Of a DNA stretch of 64,000 nt, positions 10,114-19,651 are shown piece by piece. The notes below the pieces were generated by a model, which was not told the origin of the DNA, did not search any database, and saw only the letters and a program-made list of their open reading frames with translations. The position numbers were made by a program, and so were the translations under genes. Positions within the stretch are counted from its first letter, which is position 1; every line of letters begins with the position of its first letter. The DNA lies in assembly GCA_023136265.1 (NCBI GenBank), contig JAGLRN010000014.1:1-64000 (forward strand), written 5' to 3'. This DNA is from Thermoplasmata archaeon. Lineage in GTDB: Archaea; Thermoplasmatota; Thermoplasmata; RBG-16-68-12; JAGMCJ01.

Positions 10114-11403
10114 CTAGGGATAGGTCCTTGTGAGCGTTCTCGGGAACGGGATGGCGTCCCTAATGTGATTGAGCTTGCATATCCACTGGACGATTCTATC
10201 GATTCCCATGCCGAACCCAGAATGGGGAACCGCCCCGTACCTTCGCGTGTCGAAGTACCAGTCGTAGCTGCTCGGGTCCTCCCCCTCCTGGAGGAGGTTC
10301 TCCCTCATCTTCTCAATGTCGTTCTCCCTCTCCGACCCGCCGATGATCTCGTCGCCTATCTCGGGGGCAAGGAAGTCAAAAGCCAGTGTCACCTCAGGGT
10401 TCTCGGGGTCGACCCTCTTGTAGAATGCCATCACCTGTCTTGGATAATGGGTCACAACCGCCGGTTTGTCGAAGAACGCCATGAGCTCTCTCTCCTCGAT
10501 GGTCCTCAGGTCCTTTCCCCACTCGACCTCCACTCCCGCTTCCTGGAGCTTCTCGAGCGCCTCAGAGTACTTCAGTTTCAGGAACGGAGGGGTGATCTTC
10601 CTCAAGTCGTCGGGGTCCCGCCCAAGCGCCATGAGCTCGTCTGGCATCTCCTCGACAACAGTTTTGCAGATGTTGGAGATCAGGTTCTCGCCGATCTCTA
10701 TGGCTTCGTCCATTCCCATCCAGGCCATTTCTGCCTCGGCGTGCCAGTACTCGGTGAGATGCCTCGTTGTCCTCGACTTCTCCGCCCTGAACGACGGGGC
10801 GACCGTGTATATCTTCTCGAGGCCGAACATGGTTGCCTCTGCATACAGCTGCCAGCTCTGTGTCAGATACACCTTCCTTCCGAAGTAGTCGACCTGGAAC
10901 TGGGAGGACCCGCCCTCGCAGGCGGAAGGAGTGAAAGAAGGCGACTGCGTCTCGTGGAATCCCTGGCTCCTGAAGTAGTCATGTGTGGCCCCAAAAACGG
11001 AGGAGCGGACCTTGAGCACGTTCGTCATCCTCTGAGATCTCACCCAGAGATGCCTGACGTCGAGAAGGAACTCCTCGCTCTTGTCCTTCGATATCGGGAA
11101 TTTCTCCGCGAAGCTGACAACGTGGAATTCCTTCGCTCTTATCTCGTACCCGCCCGGGGCTCTTTCGTCCTCAACGACCTCGCCCTCTACTTCAACGGAG
11201 GATTCGACGAGTGCCTGCTTGGCTCCGGCGAACGCTTTCTCGGGAACGTTCCGCTTGTCCACGGTGACCTGCACCAGCCCGCTCGAGTCCCTTATGACGG
11301 CGAACACAAGGCCTCCGCTACTCCTCGTGCGGTGGACCCAGCCACGGATTCCGACGGCTTCGCCGGTGTGCTTTCCCTGTAGGATCTCCCTTATGGTCAA
11401 CAT
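10114..11403 (-). CDS. asnS: Asparaginyl-tRNA synthetase
   Basis: Class II aaRS; N-terminal OB fold; SACEGGSSQF; GFGMGIDRIVQWI. Confidence 0.9.
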   Translation of the reverse strand: MLTIREILQGKHTGEAVGIRGWVHRTRSSGGLVFAVIRDSSGLVQVTVDKRNVPEKAFAGAKQALVESSVEVEGEVVEDERAPGGYEIRAKEFHVVSFAEKFPISKDKSEEFLLDVRHLWVRSQRMTNVLKVRSSVFGATHDYFRSQGFHETQSPSFTPSACEGGSSQFQVDYFGRKVYLTQSWQLYAEATMFGLEKIYTVAPSFRAEKSRTTRHLTEYWHAEAEMAWMGMDEAIEIGENLISNICKTVVEEMPDELMALGRDPDDLRKITPPFLKLKYSEALEKLQEAGVEVEWGKDLRTIEERELMAFFDKPAVVTHYPRQVMAFYKRVDPENPEVTLAFDFLAPEIGDEIIGGSERENDIEKMRENLLQEGEDPSSYDWYFDTRRYGAVPHSGFGMGIDRIVQWICKLNHIRDAIPFPRTLTRTYP

Positions 11404-11480
11404 GATTCGCGGCGATATCCCCCTTCTGCTAAATTAACTTCTGGTCTCGCCAAGATTGATATAAACAGTTGACTTTGAAG

Positions 11481-11918
11481 ATGACGGTGATAAGGAAGGC
11501 CACGCTCTCTGATCTCGAAGTCCTGTGCTCACTCGAGAAACACTGTTTTGAGAAGAAGAGGTTCTCGGAGGACCATGTGAGATGGCTCCTGGAGAATCCC
11601 GACGCCACTTCGTATGTCTACTACAACGAGGACGGAATCGTGGCATCAATAATACTCATGAGACTGGGAATGATCGGAAAGGTGGTCTCTCTCGGAGTGG
11701 CCCCTGGGCACAGGAGGAGGGGCATCGCAACGGAACTGATGGCCCTCGGAGAGAGTGTGATGAGGGATCGCGGGGCAACCTCAATGCACCTCGAGGTTGG
11801 CATCACGAACGATACCGCCATCATGCTGTACGAATCCCTGGGATACGAGGTTGTGAGGGAGATGCCCAGGTACTACTCATGGGGAGAGGACGCTCTTTCC
11901 ATGAAGAAGCCAATGTAG
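11481..11918 (+). CDS. GNAT N-acetyltransferase (RimI-like)
   Basis: SLGVAPGHRRRGIATELM acetyl-CoA binding motif. Confidence 0.85.
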   Translation: MTVIRKATLSDLEVLCSLEKHCFEKKRFSEDHVRWLLENPDATSYVYYNEDGIVASIILMRLGMIGKVVSLGVAPGHRRRGIATELMALGESVMRDRGATSMHLEVGITNDTAIMLYESLGYEVVREMPRYYSWGEDALSMKKPM

Positions 11919-11955
11919 AAAGGCTTAAATCCAGTCCCGGAAATCTCATGAACCC

Positions 11956-12423
11956 ATGCTCACAATTCCGAAGAAGTTCTTCGTCACTTCGGGAAAGGCT
12001 TCCAGCAAGGTCACGGACCTGAACGCTTTCGACAGAGCCCTGCTGAACGCCAGGATTGGAGAGCAGAATCTCGTGTCCGTCTCGTCAGTTCTCCCCGCCG
12101 GCATAGAACAGGTGGAGCCCCACGATCTTCCGGTCGGTGCGATAACGCATTGCGTGCTTGCACAAATGAGAGGTGGGGAGGGAGAGATGGTTTGCGCGGG
12201 CATCGCTTACGCCTTCAGGGAGGATGGCCTGGGCGGGTATGTCTCCGAGGGGCACATCCACGGCACAAAGAAGGCCCTCAGGGAAATACTCGAGTGGAAA
12301 ATGGAGGAGATGGCGAGGCTGAGGCAGCTCAAGCTGAAGACCATCAAGTACAAGATAGAGGAGCTGTCGATCCCCATGGATCATTATGGCGCATGCGTTG
12401 CGGCCCTCATCTACTTAGGCTAA
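11956..12423 (+). CDS. pdaD: Pyruvoyl-dependent arginine decarboxylase
   Basis: LNAFDRALLNARIGEQNLVSVSSVLP includes the Ser-Ser self-cleavage region of the family. Confidence 0.85.
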   Translation: MLTIPKKFFVTSGKASSKVTDLNAFDRALLNARIGEQNLVSVSSVLPAGIEQVEPHDLPVGAITHCVLAQMRGGEGEMVCAGIAYAFREDGLGGYVSEGHIHGTKKALREILEWKMEEMARLRQLKLKTIKYKIEELSIPMDHYGACVAALIYLG

Positions 12424-12827
12424 TGTACGGTGTCGTTGTTTGTTCACGTTGCGAGAAGGCGAGAGCGGTCAACCTGAGCCAGAAGACATCGACCTGCGAG
12501 TGCGGGTCGAGAATCCCTATCCAACGGTCCAAACCATACTTCAAGAGCGATTCCCAAAGTGAGGTCGCGGAGGCTGTGAGGCAGATGAATGCCCGCCTCT
12601 CCGGCGTTCCTGCCCTGGGATTCAAGGGTGCGGTGAGAAGCCCTGAGAGAAAGGAGGATCTGGAATCGACTTTGTCTAGCTTCTTTGGGGATGAAGTGAG
12701 AACGAGAAGACGACTAGAGGCACTCCTGGCGAAACTCGGAGTCGAGGATTCGGACAAGGTGATAGACGGGCTCCTTGCGACGGGGGTCATATACGAGCCC
12801 GAGAAGAATCATTTTCGTCTGGTGTGA
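12423..12827 (+). CDS. Zinc-finger plus winged-helix-like archaeal protein (DUF5817-like)
   Basis: VVCSRCEKARAVNLSQKTSTCECG; ATG overlaps the pdaD stop; track ORF starts upstream at 12150. Confidence 0.65.
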   Translation: MYGVVVCSRCEKARAVNLSQKTSTCECGSRIPIQRSKPYFKSDSQSEVAEAVRQMNARLSGVPALGFKGAVRSPERKEDLESTLSSFFGDEVRTRRRLEALLAKLGVEDSDKVIDGLLATGVIYEPEKNHFRLV

Positions 12828-14041
12828 CGGGCCAGAACGAGAGCCGCGAGGACAGCGAGGGGGAATATCAGCATATCAAAGCCAGGAATGGCACCTCCCT
12901 CGCTTCCCAGCTTCACCACGACAGTACCGTCGGCCGAGTAGTCGATCGTCGTGAACGTGTCATCAATGGACGCCCTTCCACCCGGCGAAGAGACGTAAGA
13001 ATAGGGGTAGTAGTAGTCCTCGAGGTGTGTCCCATTCCCATCGGATTTCCACTCGCTGAACCGATTCGCTCCCCTCACCATGAACTCGTGATTCGCCATG
13101 TCTACGGTGACGTTCACTCCTCCGGTACTGGTGGGCATGTAGAACTCCAGCCATGCATGACCTACCCATTCGTTTGTCACAGAGTTGAGCATGGCCCCCA
13201 GCTCCACCCACGAAGGAACGCCTCGGGAGCGCAGCAGGGACACGAACAGGAAGGACATGTCGTCGCAATCCCCGCTTCCGTCCTGAAGTGTCTCCATCGG
13301 GTACTTCACACTCCCAGTTCTGGTCGAACTGTACGCGATATGTGAGGCCAGATAATCGTATGTTCTCTGGGCTACTTCGAACACGGACAGATCGCCTGGG
13401 GCGATTTGTAAGGCCAGCGTCTCGACATATGTGCCTTCATACTCTATCCGCCACTCATCGTGGTTGTACTGCGTTGATAGCTGGATGTGAAGCGGGTCTA
13501 TCTTGCTCGCGTCGCTGACAGATAACACATTGTATTCATCGACGTCCCACCAGATCGTCCTGGTTTGAATGTGATACGTGGCTTGGATGTTCGCCTCTCC
13601 AGAGCCTTGCCAGATCATCCAGTCGGCTCCGTACTTCCGCACGGTACTGAAGGCGGGAGTGGACGAGATGGCGATGACCTGCTGAGTTCCCCCGCTTATG
13701 TCTGGCGGTTCAGGCACGTCGACGGTGTACGACGTGATAGAGGATATCGTGATCGACCTCCTGACCGTGAAATCGACGCTCTCAGGAAAGGTCCTGTAGG
13801 AAAGCGGGTTCAGCCAGTTGATCACGGCCTCTCTGAGAAAAGGTGTCAGGATGATTATCACCAGGATTATGAGGAACAGTATCAGAAATGCCCGTTTGGC
13901 CCCGGAGGGTTTGGGTCTCCGTGGTGTTGGGGTCCTCTGTCTCCTCGTTCCCGCCACTCTGGTCGTCGGAGGTCTCCGTCTGACCTCAGAAGGAGGCGGC
14001 GGTGGAGGTGGCGGCGGTGGAGGGGGAGGAGGCGTGCTCAT
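12809..14041 (-). CDS. Membrane-anchored transglutaminase-like protease-fold protein with N-terminal polyproline tract
   Basis: GDCDDMSFLFVSLLRSRGVPSWVELG...GHAWLEFY...D catalytic pattern; TM segments at both ends; MSTPPPPPPPPPPPPPP at the preferred start (track ORF starts 14158). Confidence 0.8.
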   Translation of the reverse strand: MSTPPPPPPPPPPPPPPSEVRRRPPTTRVAGTRRQRTPTPRRPKPSGAKRAFLILFLIILVIIILTPFLREAVINWLNPLSYRTFPESVDFTVRRSITISSITSYTVDVPEPPDISGGTQQVIAISSTPAFSTVRKYGADWMIWQGSGEANIQATYHIQTRTIWWDVDEYNVLSVSDASKIDPLHIQLSTQYNHDEWRIEYEGTYVETLALQIAPGDLSVFEVAQRTYDYLASHIAYSSTRTGSVKYPMETLQDGSGDCDDMSFLFVSLLRSRGVPSWVELGAMLNSVTNEWVGHAWLEFYMPTSTGGVNVTVDMANHEFMVRGANRFSEWKSDGNGTHLEDYYYPYSYVSSPGGRASIDDTFTTIDYSADGTVVVKLGSEGGAIPGFDMLIFPLAVLAALVLARHTRRK

Positions 14042-14108
14042 GGTAGTCGAAAATGGGACCCGCGATGATATCATGATTTCGTGCCCATTCTCAGTTTTGA
14101 AACCAGAC

Positions 14109-14267
14109 CTACTGCCTCTTGACGTCCTGCAGTTTCTCTCTGATCGCCTCTTTGACAAAATCAGCGACGCTCACATAACCCAGTTGCGGGTTCTGCTTTA
14201 TGAGCTGCTGGATGTAGATGTGTAGCCCGCGAGGAATGGAAACGGTGCTGTAGAGCTGTCTTGTCAT
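14109..14267 (-). CDS. Small ribbon-helix-helix (CopG/MetJ-type) regulator, 52 aa, absent from the ORF track
   Basis: MTRQLYSTVSIPRGLHIYIQQLIKQNPQLGYVSVADFVKEAIREKLQDVKRQ*; RHH pattern. Confidence 0.85.
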   Translation of the reverse strand: MTRQLYSTVSIPRGLHIYIQQLIKQNPQLGYVSVADFVKEAIREKLQDVKRQ

Positions 14268-14422
14268 TCAGAAATGAATCAGCCGTGAGTCACATATAGT
14301 TTGTCCAGAAGTTATCGATGGTGATTCTCATTCCGTATCGCAAGTCGGATAGCGTCTTTCAATCACCCGTCAATTAACCTTGTGCGTACAATCAATCACG
14401 GATAATGGGAGGCTCTTGCTAG

Positions 14423-15184
14423 CTACTTTTCGCGGTTCTGAGTGAGCCTCTTCCTCCTCGCCTGTCGGACTTTCCGCTTCTTGAGGTCGTCGGGCATACT
14501 TACCGGCAGGATGAGGTTGTATGCTCTCCAGTAGAGCAGGAGGGCGTACAGGACGGAGGCAATCAGAAAGGCGAATCCCAACCAGATGAAATCCGGATAT
14601 TTGTAGATGAGAAGGAACGGGAGTATGAGGAGCACATAGAGTGACCTATACACGATGGCCTGGAGAAGGCTGGGAAAGACATCTCCCTTTGAGGACCCGT
14701 ACCCGATCACGGACCCCGTGGAGGCGTGTAGCGCGATGATTCCGATCGACAGCAGAGCTAGGCCGAAGAGGATGAGGGCGTCATGAACTCCATCCGTGAA
14801 TCGTAACGATACGTAGTTGTCAAAGAAGGCCATGGCTGCGGCAATCCCGACAGACAGCGAGAGACCGTAGAAGGTCGTGTCGAATTTCAGCGAGAACCTC
14901 TTCATGTTAAGGAAGATCGTCTTGAAAGACTCCTCCACGACGGCCATCCCCATAAGAACCATGAACAGGATCCAGAGAGGGTCAGCTCCAGATGGAAGAG
15001 AGAGTTTGAGAATGTACGCAACCGTCCCAAAGACGAATCCGATTATGAGCGTGAAGAAGACCTTCTGGAAATCGAAAAGTGCTTTCTCCACGACGGGATA
15101 ATCGTAGTTTTGAAGTGCATGGAAGACTATGACGAATGCGGGTATGCCAACGATTATCGCGCTGACTATGAAGGGAATGTCCAT
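14423..15184 (-). CDS. PrsW-like intramembrane protease family protein
   Basis: Polytopic; VVEESFK, FYGLSLSVGIAAAMAFFDNY and HASTGSVIGYG resemble PrsW motifs. Confidence 0.65.
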   Translation of the reverse strand: MDIPFIVSAIIVGIPAFVIVFHALQNYDYPVVEKALFDFQKVFFTLIIGFVFGTVAYILKLSLPSGADPLWILFMVLMGMAVVEESFKTIFLNMKRFSLKFDTTFYGLSLSVGIAAAMAFFDNYVSLRFTDGVHDALILFGLALLSIGIIALHASTGSVIGYGSSKGDVFPSLLQAIVYRSLYVLLILPFLLIYKYPDFIWLGFAFLIASVLYALLLYWRAYNLILPVSMPDDLKKRKVRQARRKRLTQNREK

Positions 15185-15304
15185 GAGACCGCTGGATTAT
15201 CGTCAGCACATATATCTTTATTTGTACGCGATTTGAGAAATTCAAGCCAACAATTAAATATCCAGGCGATTTAATAATATCGTCATAGAAATCTGGACGT
15301 TGCG

Positions 15305-17257
15305 GTGAGCGGCTTGAGCGGAAAGGAGAGGACGATTTGTCCCGTCTGCGGCGCGGAGGTTGATTCCGCCGCTGAGCTCTGCGAGAATTGTGGTTCGCCC
15401 ATGGATGTGGTGACCGCGGACATAGACAGCAAGAAACTCGAGGATTCCCTGGCGAGCCTGGAGGAGATAGTCAGTGAGGAACCTGATTCGATATCCGTCT
15501 GTCCGCAGTGTGGGGATTTCACGAGACCTTCTGATATCAAATGTTTGACATGCGGATTCAAGCTGAAGGATCTCCCTGAGCGCAAGCCTGACACCACAGA
15601 GGGTGTCGGGAAAGATGCCAGCATCGCCGATGCCATGTACCTTTGTCCAGCATGCGGAGCTTTCCTTACCGAAGAGGCCCGCGTGTGTGACGTCTGCGGT
15701 GCGGCCCTCTCAGCAGAGAGGAAGATCAGTGTTGGCGATTTTGGGACGGAGACCGAGGAAAAGGAAGAGAAGGTCTGCCCTGATTGCGGAGCCTTCTTGG
15801 ACGAGGGCACGGGCGGGTGTCCGATATGCTCCGGAGAGGTCGGTGAAGAACAGGTTGAACCCCTTATCGAGGGCATCGACGTCGAGGACGACATAAACAA
15901 ATTCCTCGAGGAGCTGGAGGCCACGGAGGTCTCCGAGGACGCGACGAGCGAGATGCTGGTCGAACCCATGGAGGGGGAGGTCGCGATCGAAAAGGAGGAG
16001 GCTGCGATTCCCGAGGCTCCTACTCCAGTGAGAACCGCTCGAAGAGAACCCGATGCGGCGGAGCCAGACTCAAGACCAGCAGTGAGGAGGAAGGCCCCTT
16101 CGCCAGTCCTGAGTAGAATGCCGCGTGAGAGGCTGGCTCAGAAGAAGAGAGTCCAGGTCCAAAGGGTGCAGGAATTCCTCGCCTACTCCAGTCTCGTTGC
16201 CATTGCCGTGTACTACGTCGCGAGTCAGGCGGGCGTGGATCTGATACATTGGATCATGCTTGGAGTGTTTGGCGTCATCTTCGGCTTGGGGCTCGCCCTT
16301 TCGCTCATTAACGTCCCGAAGAACTGGAAATCGACTGCAATCAGGGCGATTCCGTTCATCGCAGGCGGCGCGGCCGTGTTGCTGGTCCCGTTACTCCATC
16401 TGCTCAGCGCTGCGGAAGCCGTGTACTCCTTCGATTTTTCCATTGTGATCGCTGGTGGCTTGCTGTCCTTGTTTGGGATATTCGCCATGAGGCGGGACTT
16501 TCTCATATTCCTGATATGGTCTGCTGGCTCTCTTCTCGTCTTCTTGATGTCCTTCTCGGCCCTTGAACTTCCGACCGTCTGGGGCATAGGCGGGCCGACA
16601 GCCGTCTCGCTCTGGGTGTTTGGCTTCCTCTACTTGGTACTCTCGGTGGCGCTCCTGATAAGGATGAAGTGGATCAGGGTTCTGATAGACACGGAGATTC
16701 TAGCGGGAGACAAGAAGTACAGAGAGAGGCGGTTCAGAGAGTCCATATCATCATACGACAAGGCAATCAGCGCCTCCGCGACCCTCAAGAGCTCGGCGGA
16801 TTGGTCGGACACCATGGACATTCCTTGGTACAGCAAGGGTGCCGCCTTGACGATCCTGGGGAAGTACGAGGAGGCCATCGACTGCATTGACAATGCCCTG
16901 AAGTTGAGCCCGAACAACGAGGTGGCTCTTGTGAACAAGGGCATGGCCCTCTCGCGCCTGGGAAGGCACAGGGAAGCTCTCAAGTGCTACAACGAGGCGA
17001 TCGGGGTGAATCCTAGCTACGAGGTCGCTTGGAACAACAAGGGGAACGCACTCACGAGGCTGGGCAAATACGATGAAGCGATCAAGTCCTACGAAAGGGC
17101 GATTCATCTCGACGAGGAATACAAGGAGGCATGGGTGAACAAGGGTTACGTCCTCGCAAAGATGGGGGACTATGACGGTGCAGCCAGGTGTGCCGATTTC
17201 GTCTCCAGATTCAGCACTTCAGGCCCGCCAAGGACCAGCGAAAAGCTTATAAGTTAA
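15305..17257 (+). CDS. Multi-zinc-ribbon, polytopic membrane, TPR repeat protein
   Basis: Four CPxCG-type zinc ribbons at the N-terminus, about 6 hydrophobic segments, C-terminal TPRs (AWNNKGNALTRLGKYDEAIKSYERAI). Confidence 0.85.
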   Translation: MSGLSGKERTICPVCGAEVDSAAELCENCGSPMDVVTADIDSKKLEDSLASLEEIVSEEPDSISVCPQCGDFTRPSDIKCLTCGFKLKDLPERKPDTTEGVGKDASIADAMYLCPACGAFLTEEARVCDVCGAALSAERKISVGDFGTETEEKEEKVCPDCGAFLDEGTGGCPICSGEVGEEQVEPLIEGIDVEDDINKFLEELEATEVSEDATSEMLVEPMEGEVAIEKEEAAIPEAPTPVRTARREPDAAEPDSRPAVRRKAPSPVLSRMPRERLAQKKRVQVQRVQEFLAYSSLVAIAVYYVASQAGVDLIHWIMLGVFGVIFGLGLALSLINVPKNWKSTAIRAIPFIAGGAAVLLVPLLHLLSAAEAVYSFDFSIVIAGGLLSLFGIFAMRRDFLIFLIWSAGSLLVFLMSFSALELPTVWGIGGPTAVSLWVFGFLYLVLSVALLIRMKWIRVLIDTEILAGDKKYRERRFRESISSYDKAISASATLKSSADWSDTMDIPWYSKGAALTILGKYEEAIDCIDNALKLSPNNEVALVNKGMALSRLGRHREALKCYNEAIGVNPSYEVAWNNKGNALTRLGKYDEAIKSYERAIHLDEEYKEAWVNKGYVLAKMGDYDGAARCADFVSRFSTSGPPRTSEKLIS

Positions 17258-17383
17258 TTCGAAGCGTTCACCAATCATAAGATATAAGCTCGGACTCCAT
17301 GGATTAAGTAGATCCTCTCCGTCCCTGCGGAGGAAAACTAGAAAACGACAGAGTCCCATATCCAATACGTATAGAGGGGGAAA

Positions 17384-19651
17384 ATGAGGAAACTGAAGAG
17401 AGCAGGACTTCTATTTGCATCGCTCTTAGCCGTTTCTATCTTCCTGTCCGCCAGCCCTCTCGCTCGCGGGCTTCCCAGCGTGGAGAATACCATTCTCGTG
17501 CTTGAAGCCCCGGGAATGGGCGATATCATCGTGGAGGATTTCAACTCGGATGGGTTCGATGACATCGCTGTCGCCAGCTATGCCCAGAACTCGGTCTTTG
17601 TCTATTTCAACGGTCCACTTGCTTTGCCAACCTATCCAACAGTGATAATCCATGCTAGTCTCCCCTCGAGAATCGCCACCGGGGATGTCAACAGGGATGG
17701 AAATCCCGACCTCATCGTCCTGAGTCACGACCGAATCAGCGTTTTCGAATGGCAACCAGGCGACCAGTTCGAACTGAAAACGACGCTTTTCATCTTCGAT
17801 CCCAAGGACGTGGCTGTGGCTGACAGCGGATCGGATGGCCTCAATGACATTTATGTGACGGGGCCATTTGGAACGATTATATTCTTTCAGGACCCCATGA
17901 TCCCGGGGCGGTTCGACCCCGCTGGAAAGATGAACATTGGGACCGCGCGGGGGGATTCCCTCTCGCTCGCAAGATTGAACAGTGATGACCTGGTCGATTT
18001 CATTGTCACGTCTTCCTATCAGCTGACTTCCTTCATGCAGACGTCGCCAAACACATACGAAATCAGCTCGACATTCGTGCTGGACAGGATGGACTACAAC
18101 CCCGAATACACGTGTGTAGGGGACGTGAACTCGGACGATCAGATGGACATCGTAATGTCCAGCCCCAGCTACCAAAGCGGCGACTCTGGGGCCTTGACGG
18201 TCTTCTTTTCCGATGCCTCAGGTGAGTTTTCATTGTCCGATAGCATTGAGGTCATTGGAGACATATCGACGACCGCTCTTGCGGACTTCGAGCATGTTGG
18301 CACGAGCGACATACTGGTCTCGCTGTCTGATGGCAACCTTGATGTGGTGAGCCAGTCCTCGGGCTTTGCCCTCAACCCGACGCCGTTCATAACCATGACC
18401 GAGCCCGAGGGAATAAGACTTCTCGAAACGGGTGACCTGAATGATGACTCCCTGGAGGATGTCATTGTGCGCGTCGCCGGTTTCATCTACATCTTCTTCT
18501 TGGAGGACAAGGACACCGCAGTGAAACTGGTCATGCCGATTCCCTCCACATTCCACCTCAACGAGGGTGAGACGATTGATGAGTTCATCGATCTAGGACC
18601 GTATTTCCTTGACGACCATGGGGTTGTCAGCTACGCCCTGACCTACGAAGAGGATTCCTCCAAGCTCGACGCGACGCTCGACGGCCACTTCCTAGGCTTT
18701 GATGCGAGTCCTGGCTGGTCGGGATCCATGAGGTTCCAAGTCGAGGCCTGGGATGGCAATCCGAACAACGACCCAACCAAGAGCAATGTCTTCGGTGTTT
18801 GGGTCAACGACGCCCCCAGCATCGTGAGTATCGCACCCTCCGAGGCCGAAATCGGTGGCGATTACTCATACCAGATCATCGTTGAGGACGATTACCCTCA
18901 GTGGGATTCCATCACGTACAAGCTCGTCATCGGTTCGGACGGAATGAGCATCAATGAGGACGGACTGCTTGCCTGGACCCCTGCGGATTCGGGCACGATG
19001 ACCGTTCGAATAGAGGCCAGAGACATGTTCGGTCTGACCGATGTCCAGGACTTCGTCGTGGAAGTCCCGGCGCTGCCTCTTCCTCCGCCAGTTGTCCCGG
19101 ACGAGACCCCGTATGTCGCCGGGGCAGCCGTCACGGTGATATCGGCCGTAGCTGTTGCGGCGCTGATCAGCGAGAACATCAAGCTCGCCCTGTTCATGTT
19201 AATCGTTCCGCTGTACACCAAAATTAGAAGGGAAAGAGTTCTAGACCACTTCGTCCGTGGTCAGATCTACGGCTACATACTGGCGAATCCCGGTGAGCAC
19301 TACAACGCCATCAAGCATGCGCTCAACCTCACGAACGGCTCCCTCGCTCATCACCTGAGGACTCTTGAGCGGGAGGAGTTCGTCAAGTCGCGCAAGTTCG
19401 GCTTGTACAGAAGGTTCTATCCGAAGCACATGAGAATCCCGGAGGACGGCGACTTCCGCATGAACAACGTCCAGAGTAACATCGTGGACGTCATAGACCG
19501 GAACCCCGGAATCTCGCAGAAGGAGATCGCCCAGGCGATGAACGTAACTCCGCCAACGGTGAACTATCACATAGGGATTCTAGCGAGCGCGAAGATGATT
19601 CGCGTGGTCCGAGAGGGCCGACGGACGAATTGCTTTATTGAGCGGGGCTAG
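17384..19651 (+). CDS. Secreted/TM protein: FG-GAP/VCBS-like repeats, Ig-like domain, TM, cytosolic tandem winged-helix DNA-binding domains
   Basis: Signal peptide; repeats DFNSDGFDDIAVAS, GDVNRDGNPDLIVLS, GDVNSDDQMDIVMSS; TM GAAVTVISAVAVAALIS; HYNAIKHALNLTNGSLAHHLRTLE and ISQKEIAQAMNVTPPTVNYHIGIL. Confidence 0.85.
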   Translation: MRKLKRAGLLFASLLAVSIFLSASPLARGLPSVENTILVLEAPGMGDIIVEDFNSDGFDDIAVASYAQNSVFVYFNGPLALPTYPTVIIHASLPSRIATGDVNRDGNPDLIVLSHDRISVFEWQPGDQFELKTTLFIFDPKDVAVADSGSDGLNDIYVTGPFGTIIFFQDPMIPGRFDPAGKMNIGTARGDSLSLARLNSDDLVDFIVTSSYQLTSFMQTSPNTYEISSTFVLDRMDYNPEYTCVGDVNSDDQMDIVMSSPSYQSGDSGALTVFFSDASGEFSLSDSIEVIGDISTTALADFEHVGTSDILVSLSDGNLDVVSQSSGFALNPTPFITMTEPEGIRLLETGDLNDDSLEDVIVRVAGFIYIFFLEDKDTAVKLVMPIPSTFHLNEGETIDEFIDLGPYFLDDHGVVSYALTYEEDSSKLDATLDGHFLGFDASPGWSGSMRFQVEAWDGNPNNDPTKSNVFGVWVNDAPSIVSIAPSEAEIGGDYSYQIIVEDDYPQWDSITYKLVIGSDGMSINEDGLLAWTPADSGTMTVRIEARDMFGLTDVQDFVVEVPALPLPPPVVPDETPYVAGAAVTVISAVAVAALISENIKLALFMLIVPLYTKIRRERVLDHFVRGQIYGYILANPGEHYNAIKHALNLTNGSLAHHLRTLEREEFVKSRKFGLYRRFYPKHMRIPEDGDFRMNNVQSNIVDVIDRNPGISQKEIAQAMNVTPPTVNYHIGILASAKMIRVVREGRRTNCFIERG

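Noticed and set aside
10165-11382. 405-aa plus-strand ORF opposite asnS
   Set aside because: Antisense to a clear asparaginyl-tRNA synthetase; the composition reflects high GC and codon bias, with no recognisable domain
13995-14041. GGN/GGA microsatellite
   Set aside because: Explained as the polyproline codons of the transglutaminase-like protein, although length variation is possible
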